64,000 nt of DNA from Haloplanus ruber (GTDB lineage: Archaea > Halobacteriota > Halobacteria > Halobacteriales > Haloferacaceae): the NCBI RefSeq assembly GCF_024494725.1, contig NZ_JANHDK010000001.1:62001-126000 (forward strand), written 5' to 3'. Shown in pieces: positions 51,577 through 59,763 of this stretch. A model generated the notes under the pieces. It was not told where the DNA came from. It saw only the letters and a program-made list of their open reading frames with translations, and did no database searches. The position numbers and the translations under genes are program-made. The stretch's first letter is position 1. Every line of letters starts with the position of its first letter.

Positions 51577-52578
51577 ATGACTGTATCGAGTGCGCCGGGC
51601 AAAGTGTACCTCTTCGGCGAACACGCCGTCGTCTACGGCGAACCCGCCGTCCCCTGTGCCATCGAGCGGCGAGCGACGGTGTCCGTCGAGGCCCGGGACG
51701 ACGACCACGTACGCGTAGAGGCGTCGGATCTCAGTCTCGACGGCTTCACCGTCGAGTACGCGGGGGCGACCGACGGCCGGCCGGACGTCGACGTGCCGGC
51801 GTCGCTGGTCGAGGCGGCGATGGGCTACGTCGACGCGGCGGTCGAACAGGCTCGCGAGGCCGTCGACCGGCCCGACGCCGGCTTCGACATCTCCGTCGAG
51901 AGTTCGATCCCGCTCGGGGCGGGGCTTGGCTCCTCGGCCGCGGTGACGGTGGCCGGCATCGACGCCGCGACACGCGAACTCGGTCACGAACTCCCGGTGC
52001 GGGAACTCGCGAACCGCGCCTACCGCGCCGAGGCGGCGGTCCAGGACGGACAGGCGTCGCGTGCCGACACCTTCTGTTCGGCCCTCGGCGGCGCGGTCCG
52101 GGTCGAGGGCGACGACTGTCGGGCCATCGAGGCGCCGAATCTCCCCCTCGTCGTCGGGTTCGACGGCGGCGCCGGCGACACCGGCGAACTCGTCGCCGGC
52201 GTCCGCGCGCTCAAAGCCGAGTACGACTTCGCGGCCGACACGGTGTCGACCATCGGTAACCTGGTGCGCACCGGCGAGCAGATACTCGACCCCGAAAACG
52301 AGGCCGAGGGCAGTCTCGCGGAACTCGGGCGGCTCATGAACTTCAACCACGGCCTCCTGGCGTCGCTCGGCGTCTCCTCGCGGTCGCTCGACAGCATGGT
52401 GTGGGCGGCCCGCGAAGCCGGTGCCCACGGTGCGAAACTCACCGGTGCCGGCGGCGGCGGCTGTATCGTCGCCCTCGATCCCACCCCGGAGACGTTGACG
52501 GCGCTCCAGTTCACGCCGGGGTGTGAGGAGGCCTTCCGCGCCGAACTCGCGACCGACGGCGTCCGGAGGGAAGCGTGA
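51577..52578 (+). CDS. mvk: Mevalonate kinase
   Basis: 333 residues, GHMP kinase family. Phosphorylates mevalonate in isoprenoid (archaeal lipid) synthesis. It starts VSSAPGKVYLFGEHAVVYGE, which is the GHMP N-terminal substrate loop with the conserved GEHAVVYG. The ATP loop is IPLGAGLGSSAAVTVAGI, and the C-terminal glycine loop is KLTGAGGGGCIVAL. Start at the ATG 51577, about 28 bases after TATA-like ccttaacc. Its stop overlaps the GTG start of the isopentenyl phosphate kinase gene, so the two are translated together. Confidence 0.95.
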   Translation: MTVSSAPGKVYLFGEHAVVYGEPAVPCAIERRATVSVEARDDDHVRVEASDLSLDGFTVEYAGATDGRPDVDVPASLVEAAMGYVDAAVEQAREAVDRPDAGFDISVESSIPLGAGLGSSAAVTVAGIDAATRELGHELPVRELANRAYRAEAAVQDGQASRADTFCSALGGAVRVEGDDCRAIEAPNLPLVVGFDGGAGDTGELVAGVRALKAEYDFAADTVSTIGNLVRTGEQILDPENEAEGSLAELGRLMNFNHGLLASLGVSSRSLDSMVWAAREAGAHGAKLTGAGGGGCIVALDPTPETLTALQFTPGCEEAFRAELATDGVRREA

Positions 52579-53312
52579 CGACCGTCCTCAAACTCGGCGG
52601 GAGCGTCATCACCGACAAGGACCGCCGGGAGACACTCGACGGCGACGCCCTCTCGGCGGCGACCGACGCTGTCGCCGGCGCCGTCGCCGATACGGACCTC
52701 GCCTTAGTCCACGGCGCCGGAAGCTTCGGCCACCACTACGCCGAGAAACACGGCGTTGGGGTGACCGAGGGGACGACCGACGCGGGCGCGGCCCTCGAAG
52801 TTCACGGGTCGATGACGACGCTCAACCGCTTTGTTCTCTCGCGACTTCACGACCGGGACGTGCCGGCCTTGCCCGTCCACCCGCTCTCGGCGGGCGCCCG
52901 CGACGCCGAGGCGACGCTTCAACACCCCATGCAGACGGTTCGGACGATGCTCGGCGAGGGCTTTGTTCCCGTCTCACACGGCGACGTGATCGCTCACGAG
53001 GGGCGCGGGGCAACGATCATCTCGGGCGACGAGTTGGTGGCGCGGTTCGCGACGGAACTGGACGCCGACCGGGTCGGCCTCTGTTCGACCGTCGACGGCG
53101 TCTACGACGCCGACGGCGCGGTGATCGACCGCATCGACGACTTCGCGGACGTGGCCGACGCCCTCGGCGGAAGCGACGCCACCGACGTGACCGGGGGGAT
53201 GGCCGGCAAGGTCCGTACCCTCCTCGAACTCGACGCGCCGGCGTACGTCTTCGGCGCCGACGACCTGTCGGCCTTCCTCGCCGGCGACGAACCGGGGACG
53301 CGCATCGACTGA
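52575..53312 (+). CDS. ipk: Isopentenyl phosphate kinase
   Basis: 245 residues, amino-acid-kinase fold. Phosphorylates isopentenyl phosphate to isopentenyl diphosphate, the last step of the archaeal mevalonate pathway variant used by haloarchaea. Visible motifs are TVLKLGGSVITDKDRRET at the start, ALVHGAGSFGHHYAEKHG (the His that marks IPK), and ATIISGDELVARFATELDAD. It begins with GTG at 52575, overlapping the mevalonate kinase stop (GTGA). Confidence 0.95.
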   Translation: MTTVLKLGGSVITDKDRRETLDGDALSAATDAVAGAVADTDLALVHGAGSFGHHYAEKHGVGVTEGTTDAGAALEVHGSMTTLNRFVLSRLHDRDVPALPVHPLSAGARDAEATLQHPMQTVRTMLGEGFVPVSHGDVIAHEGRGATIISGDELVARFATELDADRVGLCSTVDGVYDADGAVIDRIDDFADVADALGGSDATDVTGGMAGKVRTLLELDAPAYVFGADDLSAFLAGDEPGTRID

Positions 53313-53380
53313 CGGCCGGCGGTCGTGGTACCACGACCCTCGCAAGGGTTATCCCCGAAGCGGCTGTACGTTTGTTTGCA

Positions 53381-53575
53381 ATGGCAAACGGTAAGGTTGA
53401 TTTCTTCAACAACACTGGCGGCTACGGTTTCATCGAGACTGAGGATGCTGACGACGACGTTTTCTTCCACATGGAGGACGTTGGCGGTCCGGACCTCGAA
53501 GAAGGACAGGAACTCGAATTCGAGATTGAGGACTCCCCGAAGGGTCCGCGCGCGACCAACGTCGTTCGCAACTAA
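53381..53575 (+). CDS. cspA: Cold-shock-domain protein (CspA family)
   Basis: 64 residues, a single cold-shock OB fold that binds single-stranded RNA or DNA. RNP1 is GYGFIE (GGYGFIETEDADDDVFFH) and RNP2 is DVFFH. It differs from bacterial CspA by being very acidic. The gene is not part of the upstream kinase operon: there are 68 bases between them including a TATA-like ggttat. Downstream is a hairpin followed by six T, a probable terminator. Confidence 0.95.
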   Translation: MANGKVDFFNNTGGYGFIETEDADDDVFFHMEDVGGPDLEEGQELEFEIEDSPKGPRATNVVRN

Positions 53576-53588
53576 GACGACTTTCGAC

Positions 53589-53627
53589 CCGTCGCTTCGG
53601 AGCGGCGGATACCCCGACCCATTTTTT
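53589..53627 (+). terminator. Probable terminator after cspA
   Basis: An 8-bp stem (53589-53596 with 53601-53608, one G-T wobble) with a TCGG loop, followed after 13 bases by a run of six T (53622-53627). Archaeal termination depends mainly on the T-run; the hairpin may add transcript stability. Confidence 0.55.
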
Positions 53628-53767
53628 ATGCGATCCACGCCGCGTAGCGGCGACACCGGCGTGTTTCCGTCGGCGGACCGCCACTCGACTCGTGGCCACC
53701 GACGATAGATGGGAAGCCGACGCTTACGCCGCCGAGACCGGCGGACGGCGCTATGACGCCGAGTGCG

Positions 53768-54508
53768 CTAACACTCCACCCGCACCCCGTCACGGGCGAA
53801 GCGCACCTCGCCGTCGTAGCGGCGTTCGACCGCCGCCAGCATCTCGTCGTGGCGCCCCTCCGTGTGTGGATAGAGGTGGGTCAGGTAGACCCGACCGTAG
53901 TCGTGGTCCGCGAGGGTTTCCCCCAGCGTCGAGGGCGTGGGGTGATTCGAGACGTCGACGTCGTCGGGAAAGGAGCAGTCGTGGACGAAGACAGCGGAGC
54001 CGTCGGCGAAGGCAGCCATCCCCTCGAAGGCCTCCGTGTCGCTACTGATCGTGAGGTCGCCGTCCGCGCCCGCGACCCGGTACGCGAGACCGTCGATGGA
54101 GTGCCACGTCTCCCGTGCGCGGACGTCGAACCCGGCGACGGCGAACTCGTGGGGACCCACCTCGCGCACCCGGAGGTCGACCCGGCCGTCGAGATACTCG
54201 AAGGTGGCGAGCAGGTCGTCGACCAGCGCCTTCGTCCCGCGAGGGCCGACGACTTCGAGCCACTCCTCGCCCGCGAGCCACCGCGCCTTCAGCAGTGGCA
54301 GGAGGTCGGCGACGTGGTCCAGGTGATGGTGGGTCAGGAGCACCGTCGAGACGCCCTCGTAGCCCGCGTCGGTGCCCGCGAGACGCTGGAGAACGCCGGC
54401 GCCACAGTCGACCAGCAGACGCCGGTCCTCCCGTTCGAGCAACAGACCGGTCTGTGCCCGGTCGGGGACCGCCATCGCGCTCCCGGTGCCGAGAAAGGTG
54501 AGCTGCAT
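53768..54508 (-). CDS. MBL-fold metallo-hydrolase (RNase Z-like)
   Basis: 246 residues. It opens MQLTFLGTGSAMAVPDRAQTG, the RNase Z/ElaC-type start. The zinc motif is HHHLDH (LLTHHHLDHVADLLPLLKAR), with further metal residues in ISSDTEAFEG (Asp), HDCSFPDD (His, Asp) and the final YLTHLYPH. The long exosite for tRNA seen in RNase Z is not evident, so this may be a related phosphodiesterase rather than the tRNA 3'-processing enzyme. I used the ATG at 54508. Confidence 0.88.
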   Translation of the reverse strand: MQLTFLGTGSAMAVPDRAQTGLLLEREDRRLLVDCGAGVLQRLAGTDAGYEGVSTVLLTHHHLDHVADLLPLLKARWLAGEEWLEVVGPRGTKALVDDLLATFEYLDGRVDLRVREVGPHEFAVAGFDVRARETWHSIDGLAYRVAGADGDLTISSDTEAFEGMAAFADGSAVFVHDCSFPDDVDVSNHPTPSTLGETLADHDYGRVYLTHLYPHTEGRHDEMLAAVERRYDGEVRFARDGVRVEC

Positions 54509-54700
54509 GGGTCGGCCTTGTCGAGGGCGGGCAAAACTGGTTGTGGTGCACACCGACGCTCACGCCTCGTCGGGGCCGAAAACGTCCGCTGTCCGGCGGC
54601 TATGGCGACGACGTCCGTCTTTCCGACCGTGACCGGGTGCTCACCGACGAGGGGTGTGACGCGAAGACGAACCCACGCGGCGCCGGCGCGTCTGCTCCGA

Positions 54701-55444
54701 TCAGGGCGCGAGGCGGTTCTTCCGGCCCTTCAGGTGGTTCTCGTAGTGCTCGAAGGTGATGGGACACCACTCGGCGGCCAGTTCGAGGATGGACTCGGTC
54801 ATCCCCCGGACCTCCCACTGGCTGTCGGCGGCGGCGCGCATGTCCGCGACGTGCATCAGCATGCGGACGTTGAGCGACATGACGATGTTGACCTCGGTGC
54901 CGATGGGGAGGACGAAGCGGGCGTCCTCCGGTGGCATCCCCAGGTCGAGGAGTTTCTGATAGGACTCGACGGAGTCACGGACCGTCTCGCGGAACACGCG
55001 CTTGCGCTCGGCAACCGTCTCCTCGTCGACGGAGCCACTCGACTGGTTGCGACCGATCCAGTCGGGGTCGACCGCCGACGGTGGCGTCACCACCATCGCT
55101 CCCTCCTCGACGTCGGCGGGGTCGACGTCGTCGAAGGAGACATAACGCATACTCTGGATGTCGAAACTGGCGTGTCGGTGGCGCGTGATCTGGGCCATAC
55201 ACGACCGGCTGACGCCCTGGATAGCGAAGGTCGCCTGCGGGTGTTCGAACGGGCCGAAGTGACCGTGATCCAGCAGGTGGCCGATCAGCGTCTCTCGCTT
55301 CTCCTGAATCGTCTCGCCCTCGATGTCCTCCATGGCCTCCTCGAAGGAGATATCGCCGACGAACTCCGAGAGGTAGTCGTTTCGCGCCGCCGAACAGATC
55401 ACCCGCTCCGGATCGGGCGTCGCTTCGAGCAGTTTGACCTCCAT
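54701..55444 (-). CDS. thyX: Flavin-dependent thymidylate synthase
   Basis: 247 residues. Makes dTMP from dUMP using methylene-tetrahydrofolate and FADH2, releasing tetrahydrofolate. The ThyX motif is visible as RHRHASFDIQSMRY, i.e. RHRxxSxxxxSxR. An upstream FEHPQATFAIQGVSRSCMAQ and downstream NVRMLMHVADMRAAADSQWE complete the family pattern. Start at the ATG 55444, about 26 bases after a minus-strand TATA-like CCTTCAAG. It is divergent from the dihydrofolate reductase gene. Confidence 0.95.
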   Translation of the reverse strand: MEVKLLEATPDPERVICSAARNDYLSEFVGDISFEEAMEDIEGETIQEKRETLIGHLLDHGHFGPFEHPQATFAIQGVSRSCMAQITRHRHASFDIQSMRYVSFDDVDPADVEEGAMVVTPPSAVDPDWIGRNQSSGSVDEETVAERKRVFRETVRDSVESYQKLLDLGMPPEDARFVLPIGTEVNIVMSLNVRMLMHVADMRAAADSQWEVRGMTESILELAAEWCPITFEHYENHLKGRKNRLAP

Positions 55445-55555
55445 AGCTTCGAGGCGGGCGCCAGGCTACTTGAAGGGTCGGGAGTCTCCGACCGGTCGCC
55501 GAGACCGACGCCCCCGAGCGGACGTTTCTTGCCCGTGCGCCGACGAGAGGGCACG

Positions 55556-55633
55556 ATGGCGAACCTGCGACGCGTCGTGACACCCGACGGCCGACCGTGG
55601 CCGGTCGTGAGGGGGCCGACGTGGAACTCGTAA
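55556..55633 (+). CDS. Possible 25-residue leader ORF before dihydrofolate reductase
   Basis: The ATG at 55556 lies about 28 bases after TATA-like gtttcttgc (55523-55531), where a leaderless transcript would start. It encodes [20 protein letters not shown] and stops at 55631-55633, overlapping the GTG start of the dihydrofolate reductase gene (55621) in another frame. Such an arrangement allows translational coupling. There is no independent evidence that the peptide is stable. Confidence 0.35.
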   Translation: MANLRRVVTPDGRPWPVVRGPTWNS

Positions 55634-56097
55634 CCGTCGCCGCGGTGGCAGCGAACGGCGTGATCGGCAGCGACGGCGGCCTGCCGTGGCCGTCGATTCC
55701 GGCCGACAAGCGCCAGTACAGGGAGCGCATCGCGGACGCACCCGTGATTCTCGGTCGACAAACCTTCGAGTCGATGCGCGACGACCGCCCCGGAACCGCC
55801 CAGGTCGTGTTGAGTCGGTCGACGACGGAGTACGACGGCGCGTCGGCCCACCACGCCGCCGACGTCGACGACGCGGTGGCGACCGCCGAATCACTCGGCG
55901 GCGACCGAGCCTACGTGATCGGCGGTGCGTCAATTTACGGCCTGTTCCAGCCCCACATCGACCGGATGGCGCTCAGTCGGATTCCCGGCGCGTACGACGG
56001 GGACGCGCACTTCCCCGACTGGAACCCCGAGGAGTGGACCGTCGTCGAACGCACCGAGTACGCGGACTTCACGCTCGAAGTGTGGGTTCGGAACTAG
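55621..56097 (+). CDS. folA: Dihydrofolate reductase
   Basis: 158 residues. Reduces dihydrofolate to tetrahydrofolate with NADPH. The opening [20 protein letters not shown] and [16 protein letters not shown] contain the usual substrate-loop Trp-Pro. [14 protein letters not shown] is the NADPH-binding stretch, and [12 protein letters not shown] is the conserved GG pair. I chose the GTG at 55621 because it places the first strand correctly; the in-frame GTG at 55597 adds eight residues without family character. ThyX, encoded divergently, does not produce dihydrofolate, so having both enzymes is notable. Confidence 0.92.
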   Translation: MELVTVAAVAANGVIGSDGGLPWPSIPADKRQYRERIADAPVILGRQTFESMRDDRPGTAQVVLSRSTTEYDGASAHHAADVDDAVATAESLGGDRAYVIGGASIYGLFQPHIDRMALSRIPGAYDGDAHFPDWNPEEWTVVERTEYADFTLEVWVRN

Positions 56098-56222
56098 TCG
56101 TGCGGCCGCGGACACCGCCAGCCGGTTCGACGGTGGGTCCGGGATACGGCCGCCCCTCACACCGGCGGTCGGCGAGAGCGAGGACGAACCGTTCAAGCCC
56201 CGAGGGGCGGTAGGGAACTCAC

Positions 56223-56801
56223 ATGACCGACATCGAGAACCTCGCGGCCGACGTGCAGGCGTTCACCAGCAACGTCTTCTTAGTCACCGGTGACCGGACG
56301 GTCCTCGTCGACGCCGGCGCGAACTTCGACGTCGTCGCCCGGATCGAATCGCGGATCGACACCCTCGACGCGGTCGTTCTCACCCACACGCACCCCGACC
56401 ACGTCGGCAACGTCGATTCGGTTCATACGGCCTTCGGCGTCGAGACTTGGGGGTTCGATCCGGACCAACCGTCGGTCGACCGCGAACTCGACGGGACCGT
56501 TCGCCTCGGCGACGACGACTTCACCGTCCTCCACACGCCGGGCCACAAGGACGACCACGTCTGCCTGTACGCGCCGTCGACACGGGTCTGTTTCGCGGGC
56601 GATCTGGTCTTTGCCGGCGGCTCCTTCGGGCGGACGGACTTAGAGGAGGGAGATCGACGGACGCTCGTCCAAAGCATCGACAGGCTCCGGGAGACCATCG
56701 ATCCTGACCTCGCGGCGCTCCATACGGGCCACGGGCCGAGCGTCACGACGGACGCCTACGCGACGGTCGAACGGGCGGGACAGGCGGCGCGGATGGGCTA
56801 G
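56223..56801 (+). CDS. MBL-fold metallo-hydrolase (glyoxalase II-like)
   Basis: 192 residues. The zinc motif THTHPDHVGN (HxHxDH) is present, followed by HTPGHKDDHVCLYAPS, FAGDLVFAGG and LHTGHGPSV, which supply the remaining metal ligands. The size and loops fit the compact glyoxalase II-like group; the substrate is unknown. It ends 4 bases into the convergent DUF5827 gene. Confidence 0.9.
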   Translation: MTDIENLAADVQAFTSNVFLVTGDRTVLVDAGANFDVVARIESRIDTLDAVVLTHTHPDHVGNVDSVHTAFGVETWGFDPDQPSVDRELDGTVRLGDDDFTVLHTPGHKDDHVCLYAPSTRVCFAGDLVFAGGSFGRTDLEEGDRRTLVQSIDRLRETIDPDLAALHTGHGPSVTTDAYATVERAGQAARMG

Positions 56802-57067
56802 TCCGTCCGCAGGCCGTAGTAGCCAGGGTCGTCGTCGGTCGGCGGTTCGCCGATGACCAGGTCGTCGGCGTTGATCATCACCCACGGCACCGCCCAGTCG
56901 ACGATGACGGCTTCGGTCCCCTCGTCGACCTCGGCGTCTGGCTCTAGGCCCTGTAGTAGGCGCGCAATCTCCTGGATCGTGTACATCTGCTCGGGATCGA
57001 GCAACTCCTCGGGCGTGTAGAACTCACAGGGGTATATCTCCTCGAACGACTCCTTGGATCGTGGCAT
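56798..57067 (-). CDS. DUF5827 family small protein
   Basis: 89 residues. It begins MPRSKESFEEIYPCEFYTPE and ends with PTDDDPGYYGLRTD. It is acidic with no membrane helix and no Cys motif. I recall this pattern as the haloarchaea-only DUF5827 family. The ATG at 57067 is about 26 bases from a minus-strand TATA-like CGTTTACG, supporting this start over one eight codons upstream. Confidence 0.75.
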   Translation of the reverse strand: MPRSKESFEEIYPCEFYTPEELLDPEQMYTIQEIARLLQGLEPDAEVDEGTEAVIVDWAVPWVMINADDLVIGEPPTDDDPGYYGLRTD

Positions 57068-57174
57068 GAGCGGCGATACGCGGGCGACCACGTAAACGGT
57101 ACCGACTGTAGCGTGGCTGGACGATGAGTGCGAAAAAAATCTGATCGGCCGAGTCGTCGCGTGGCGACTGCCGC

Positions 57175-57774
57175 TTACTCGAACAGTTCGACGGCCTGTT
57201 CGCAGCGAGCGCTCGGCTCCTCCCAGTCGACGACTTCGAAGAAGTTCTCGACGAAGTCGCCGCGGGCCGGACCGTAGTCGTGATAGTAGGAGTGCTCCCA
57301 GACGTCGAGCGCGAGGATGGGATGTGCACCCCAGAGTGCGCCCTCGTCGTGGTTGTCGACGACGACGTTACGAAGCTGGTTGGAGAAGCTGTCGTAGACG
57401 AGCAGGGCCCAGCCGCTGGCGTCGCCTGCGGCGGCCTCGAACTCACCCTTCCAGGCTTCGTAGGACCCGAAGTCCTCCTCGATCCGGTCAGCGAGCGCGC
57501 CGGTCGGCTCGTCGCCACCCTCCGGCGACATGCTGTTCCAGAACAGGTCGTGGAGGATGTGCCCCGACCCGTTGTGGGTGACGTTTCGGATGGCACCCGC
57601 GGAGGACCCGAAGTCGTGATCCTCGCGGTTCTCCTCCAGCGTCTCCTCGGCGCTATTCCAGCCGTTGACGTAGCCCTGATGGTGGGTGTCGTGATGCCAC
57701 GTCAGTACCTGTTCGGAGATGTGCGGCTCCAGCGCGTCGTAATCGTACGGAAGTGGATCGAGTTCGTAGCTCAT
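57175..57774 (-). CDS. sod: Superoxide dismutase (Mn/Fe type)
   Basis: 199 residues, cytoplasmic. Dismutates superoxide. Metal ligands are visible in HHDTHHQGYVNGWN (first His), GHILHDLFWN (second His), and DVWEHSYYHDYG (Asp and third His). Haloarchaeal SODs use Mn. It has an unusually clear Shine-Dalgarno sequence GGAGGT (minus strand, 57782-57787), 7 bases before the ATG at 57774, and a TATA-like AAGCTTAAC about 37-45 bases upstream, so this mRNA has a short leader. Confidence 0.95.
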   Translation of the reverse strand: MSYELDPLPYDYDALEPHISEQVLTWHHDTHHQGYVNGWNSAEETLEENREDHDFGSSAGAIRNVTHNGSGHILHDLFWNSMSPEGGDEPTGALADRIEEDFGSYEAWKGEFEAAAGDASGWALLVYDSFSNQLRNVVVDNHDEGALWGAHPILALDVWEHSYYHDYGPARGDFVENFFEVVDWEEPSARCEQAVELFE

Positions 57775-57904
57775 TGGAATAACCTCCATACAAATGATGT
57801 ATCGGGACGCTGTTAAGCTTTGAGGAAACGCACGCTAACACGCCACACGGGCGCTCGGGTGGATGGACAGACCCTTGTGGTGGGGTGGCCGACGGGGAGA
57901 TACG

Positions 57905-59074
57905 ATGCGTGGATGGCGCGGTGTCGGCCTAGTGAGCGGGTGGCAGACGGTCGCTAGTCTCTGTTTCTACGCAATCTTCGCTGCGACGGCTTTCCTCCGG
58001 GACGACTTCGGCCTCTCGCGCACCCTCGTCGGCGTCACCATCACCGCCACGATGCTCGGCTACACCCTCCTGCTGTTCGTGATGGGGGCACTCGTCGACG
58101 GCTACGGCGAGCGTCCGGTCATGATCGGAGGACTTCTCGCCCTCGGCGCCGGCACGACCGGGGTCGCGGTCGCACCCAGCTATCCGGCGCTCTTGGTCGC
58201 GTTGCTGGTGATCGGTGGCGCCTACGCGGCGGCCATGCCCGCGACCAACCGTGCGGTTCTCGCGGTCGCACCGCCCGGCCGCCGCAACCTCGCCATGAGC
58301 CTCAAACAGGTGGGCGTGACCGTTGGGAGCGGGCTGGGGGCCGTGTTGGTGACGTGGATTGCCGCCACGCGCTTCGCGTGGCGTGGCGGCTTCTTCGTTG
58401 CGGCCGCGACGGCCATTCTGGTCGCCGTCGCCTTCGGCTACTGGTATCGCGGCGACGGCGGTCACGGGTCACTCGGGCTGCCCGACGTCCGTGGGTTGCT
58501 CGCCCGGCCGGACTACCGCACGCTCGCGGCTGCGGGCTTTTTTTACGGCGGGACCATCTTCACCACCACCGCCTACGTCGTCCTCTATCTCACCGAGTCG
58601 ACGCGGGTCGCCGCCGGCGTCGCGGGGACGACGCTCGCGCTGGTCCAGTTGACCGGGAGCGTCGGCCGGATCGGCGGGGGCGCACTCGTCGACCGCCTCC
58701 CCGGAAGCGACGCCCGGGCGAGCGCGCTCGTTCTCTGTGGGCAGTCACTCGGCGGCGCGGCCTGTCTCGCCGCCGTCACGCTCGTCGACGGGCCACTCGC
58801 CGCCGCCGCGGGCTTCGGCGCCCTCGGACTCTTTCTGTTTGGCATCCCCGCCACCTACTACGCCTGCATGACGGCGCTCGTCCCCACGGACCGCGTCGGC
58901 GAGGCGACCGCTGGCGGCCAACTCACGATCAACGCCGGCGGCTTGGTCGCCCCGCCCGCGTTCGGCTATCTCGTCGACACCGCCGGCTACACCGCCGGCT
59001 GGAGCGCGCTCGCGGCCGGGGGCGCGCTCGCCGCCCTCCTCGTCGGGTGGTTGCTCCGCCTGACCGAGACCTGA
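57905..59074 (+). CDS. MFS transporter
   Basis: 389 residues, 12 hydrophobic helices. The loop 2-3 signature is GALVDGYGERPVMIGGLLAL. Helix 4-5 contains AVAPPGRRNLAMSLKQVGVT, the NNP/CP-like conserved patch of nitrate, cyanate and sugar-acid transporters. The substrate is unknown. I chose the ATG at 57905, directly before MRGWRGVGLVSGWQTV; the earlier in-frame ATG at 57863 adds a non-hydrophobic Trp/Arg-rich segment. Confidence 0.87.
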   Translation: MRGWRGVGLVSGWQTVASLCFYAIFAATAFLRDDFGLSRTLVGVTITATMLGYTLLLFVMGALVDGYGERPVMIGGLLALGAGTTGVAVAPSYPALLVALLVIGGAYAAAMPATNRAVLAVAPPGRRNLAMSLKQVGVTVGSGLGAVLVTWIAATRFAWRGGFFVAAATAILVAVAFGYWYRGDGGHGSLGLPDVRGLLARPDYRTLAAAGFFYGGTIFTTTAYVVLYLTESTRVAAGVAGTTLALVQLTGSVGRIGGGALVDRLPGSDARASALVLCGQSLGGAACLAAVTLVDGPLAAAAGFGALGLFLFGIPATYYACMTALVPTDRVGEATAGGQLTINAGGLVAPPAFGYLVDTAGYTAGWSALAAGGALAALLVGWLLRLTET

Positions 59075-59080
59075 CAGGGC

Positions 59081-59689
59081 CTACTCGGGCGTCCAGCGGT
59101 CGCCCCGTCGCTCGTACTCCAGGCCATCGGCGACGCTGTCTGCCGTCTCCCGGTCCGCGACCCGCTCGATCAGGTGGAGCGCCAGATCCAACCCGGAGGT
59201 GATCCCTCCGGCGGTCACTACGTCGCCGTCGTCGACGACGCGGGCGTCGACGACACGGGCCTCGGTCGCCCGCAGGTCGTCGAGCGCGCCGTGGTGGGTG
59301 ACCGCTGGCCGCCCGTCGAGCAGACCGGCGCGAGCGAGCAACATCCCGCCGGTGCAGACGGCCGCGAGCGTCGCCCCCGCGTCGTGGACCCGTGCGAGCG
59401 CGTCGGGGATGGCGCCGCGTTCGGCCTCCGCCCACGCTCCCCGCTCGCGGCGGTCGTTCCACCCGCCACCGGGGACGACGACCAGATCCGGCGGGTCGTC
59501 GGGGTCGAGGCGTCCGTCGGGGTCGATCCGGAGGCCGTGGGCGGCCGTGATCCGGTCTCGCTCCTCCAGCGTGACGAGTGACGTCTCGACGGGCGCACCC
59601 GCGTCGGCCGCCATCCCGAAGGCCTCGAAGGGCCCGACCGCGTCCAGTTCGTCGAAGCCGTCGTAGACGAGTATCGCTACCGTCGTCAT
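59081..59689 (-). CDS. DJ-1/PfpI family protein
   Basis: 202 residues. The nucleophile elbow is LAAVCTGGMLLARAGLLDGR with the conserved Cys, and the following HHGALDDLRA holds the His typical of the isonitrile hydratase/AraC-N group. The opening MTTVAILVYDGFDELDAVGP is also characteristic. Family members act as glyoxalases, chaperones or isonitrile hydratases. The ATG at 59689 lies about 28 bases after a minus-strand TATA-like TCTATTGTC. It is divergent from the HD gene. Confidence 0.87.
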   Translation of the reverse strand: MTTVAILVYDGFDELDAVGPFEAFGMAADAGAPVETSLVTLEERDRITAAHGLRIDPDGRLDPDDPPDLVVVPGGGWNDRRERGAWAEAERGAIPDALARVHDAGATLAAVCTGGMLLARAGLLDGRPAVTHHGALDDLRATEARVVDARVVDDGDVVTAGGITSGLDLALHLIERVADRETADSVADGLEYERRGDRWTPE

Positions 59690-59763
59690 GTCCCGACGGT
59701 CGCGCCGGGTGACAATAGACCCCCTGCCCGGAGTATATATCCGAGGCCGCCGAACTGCTCGGC

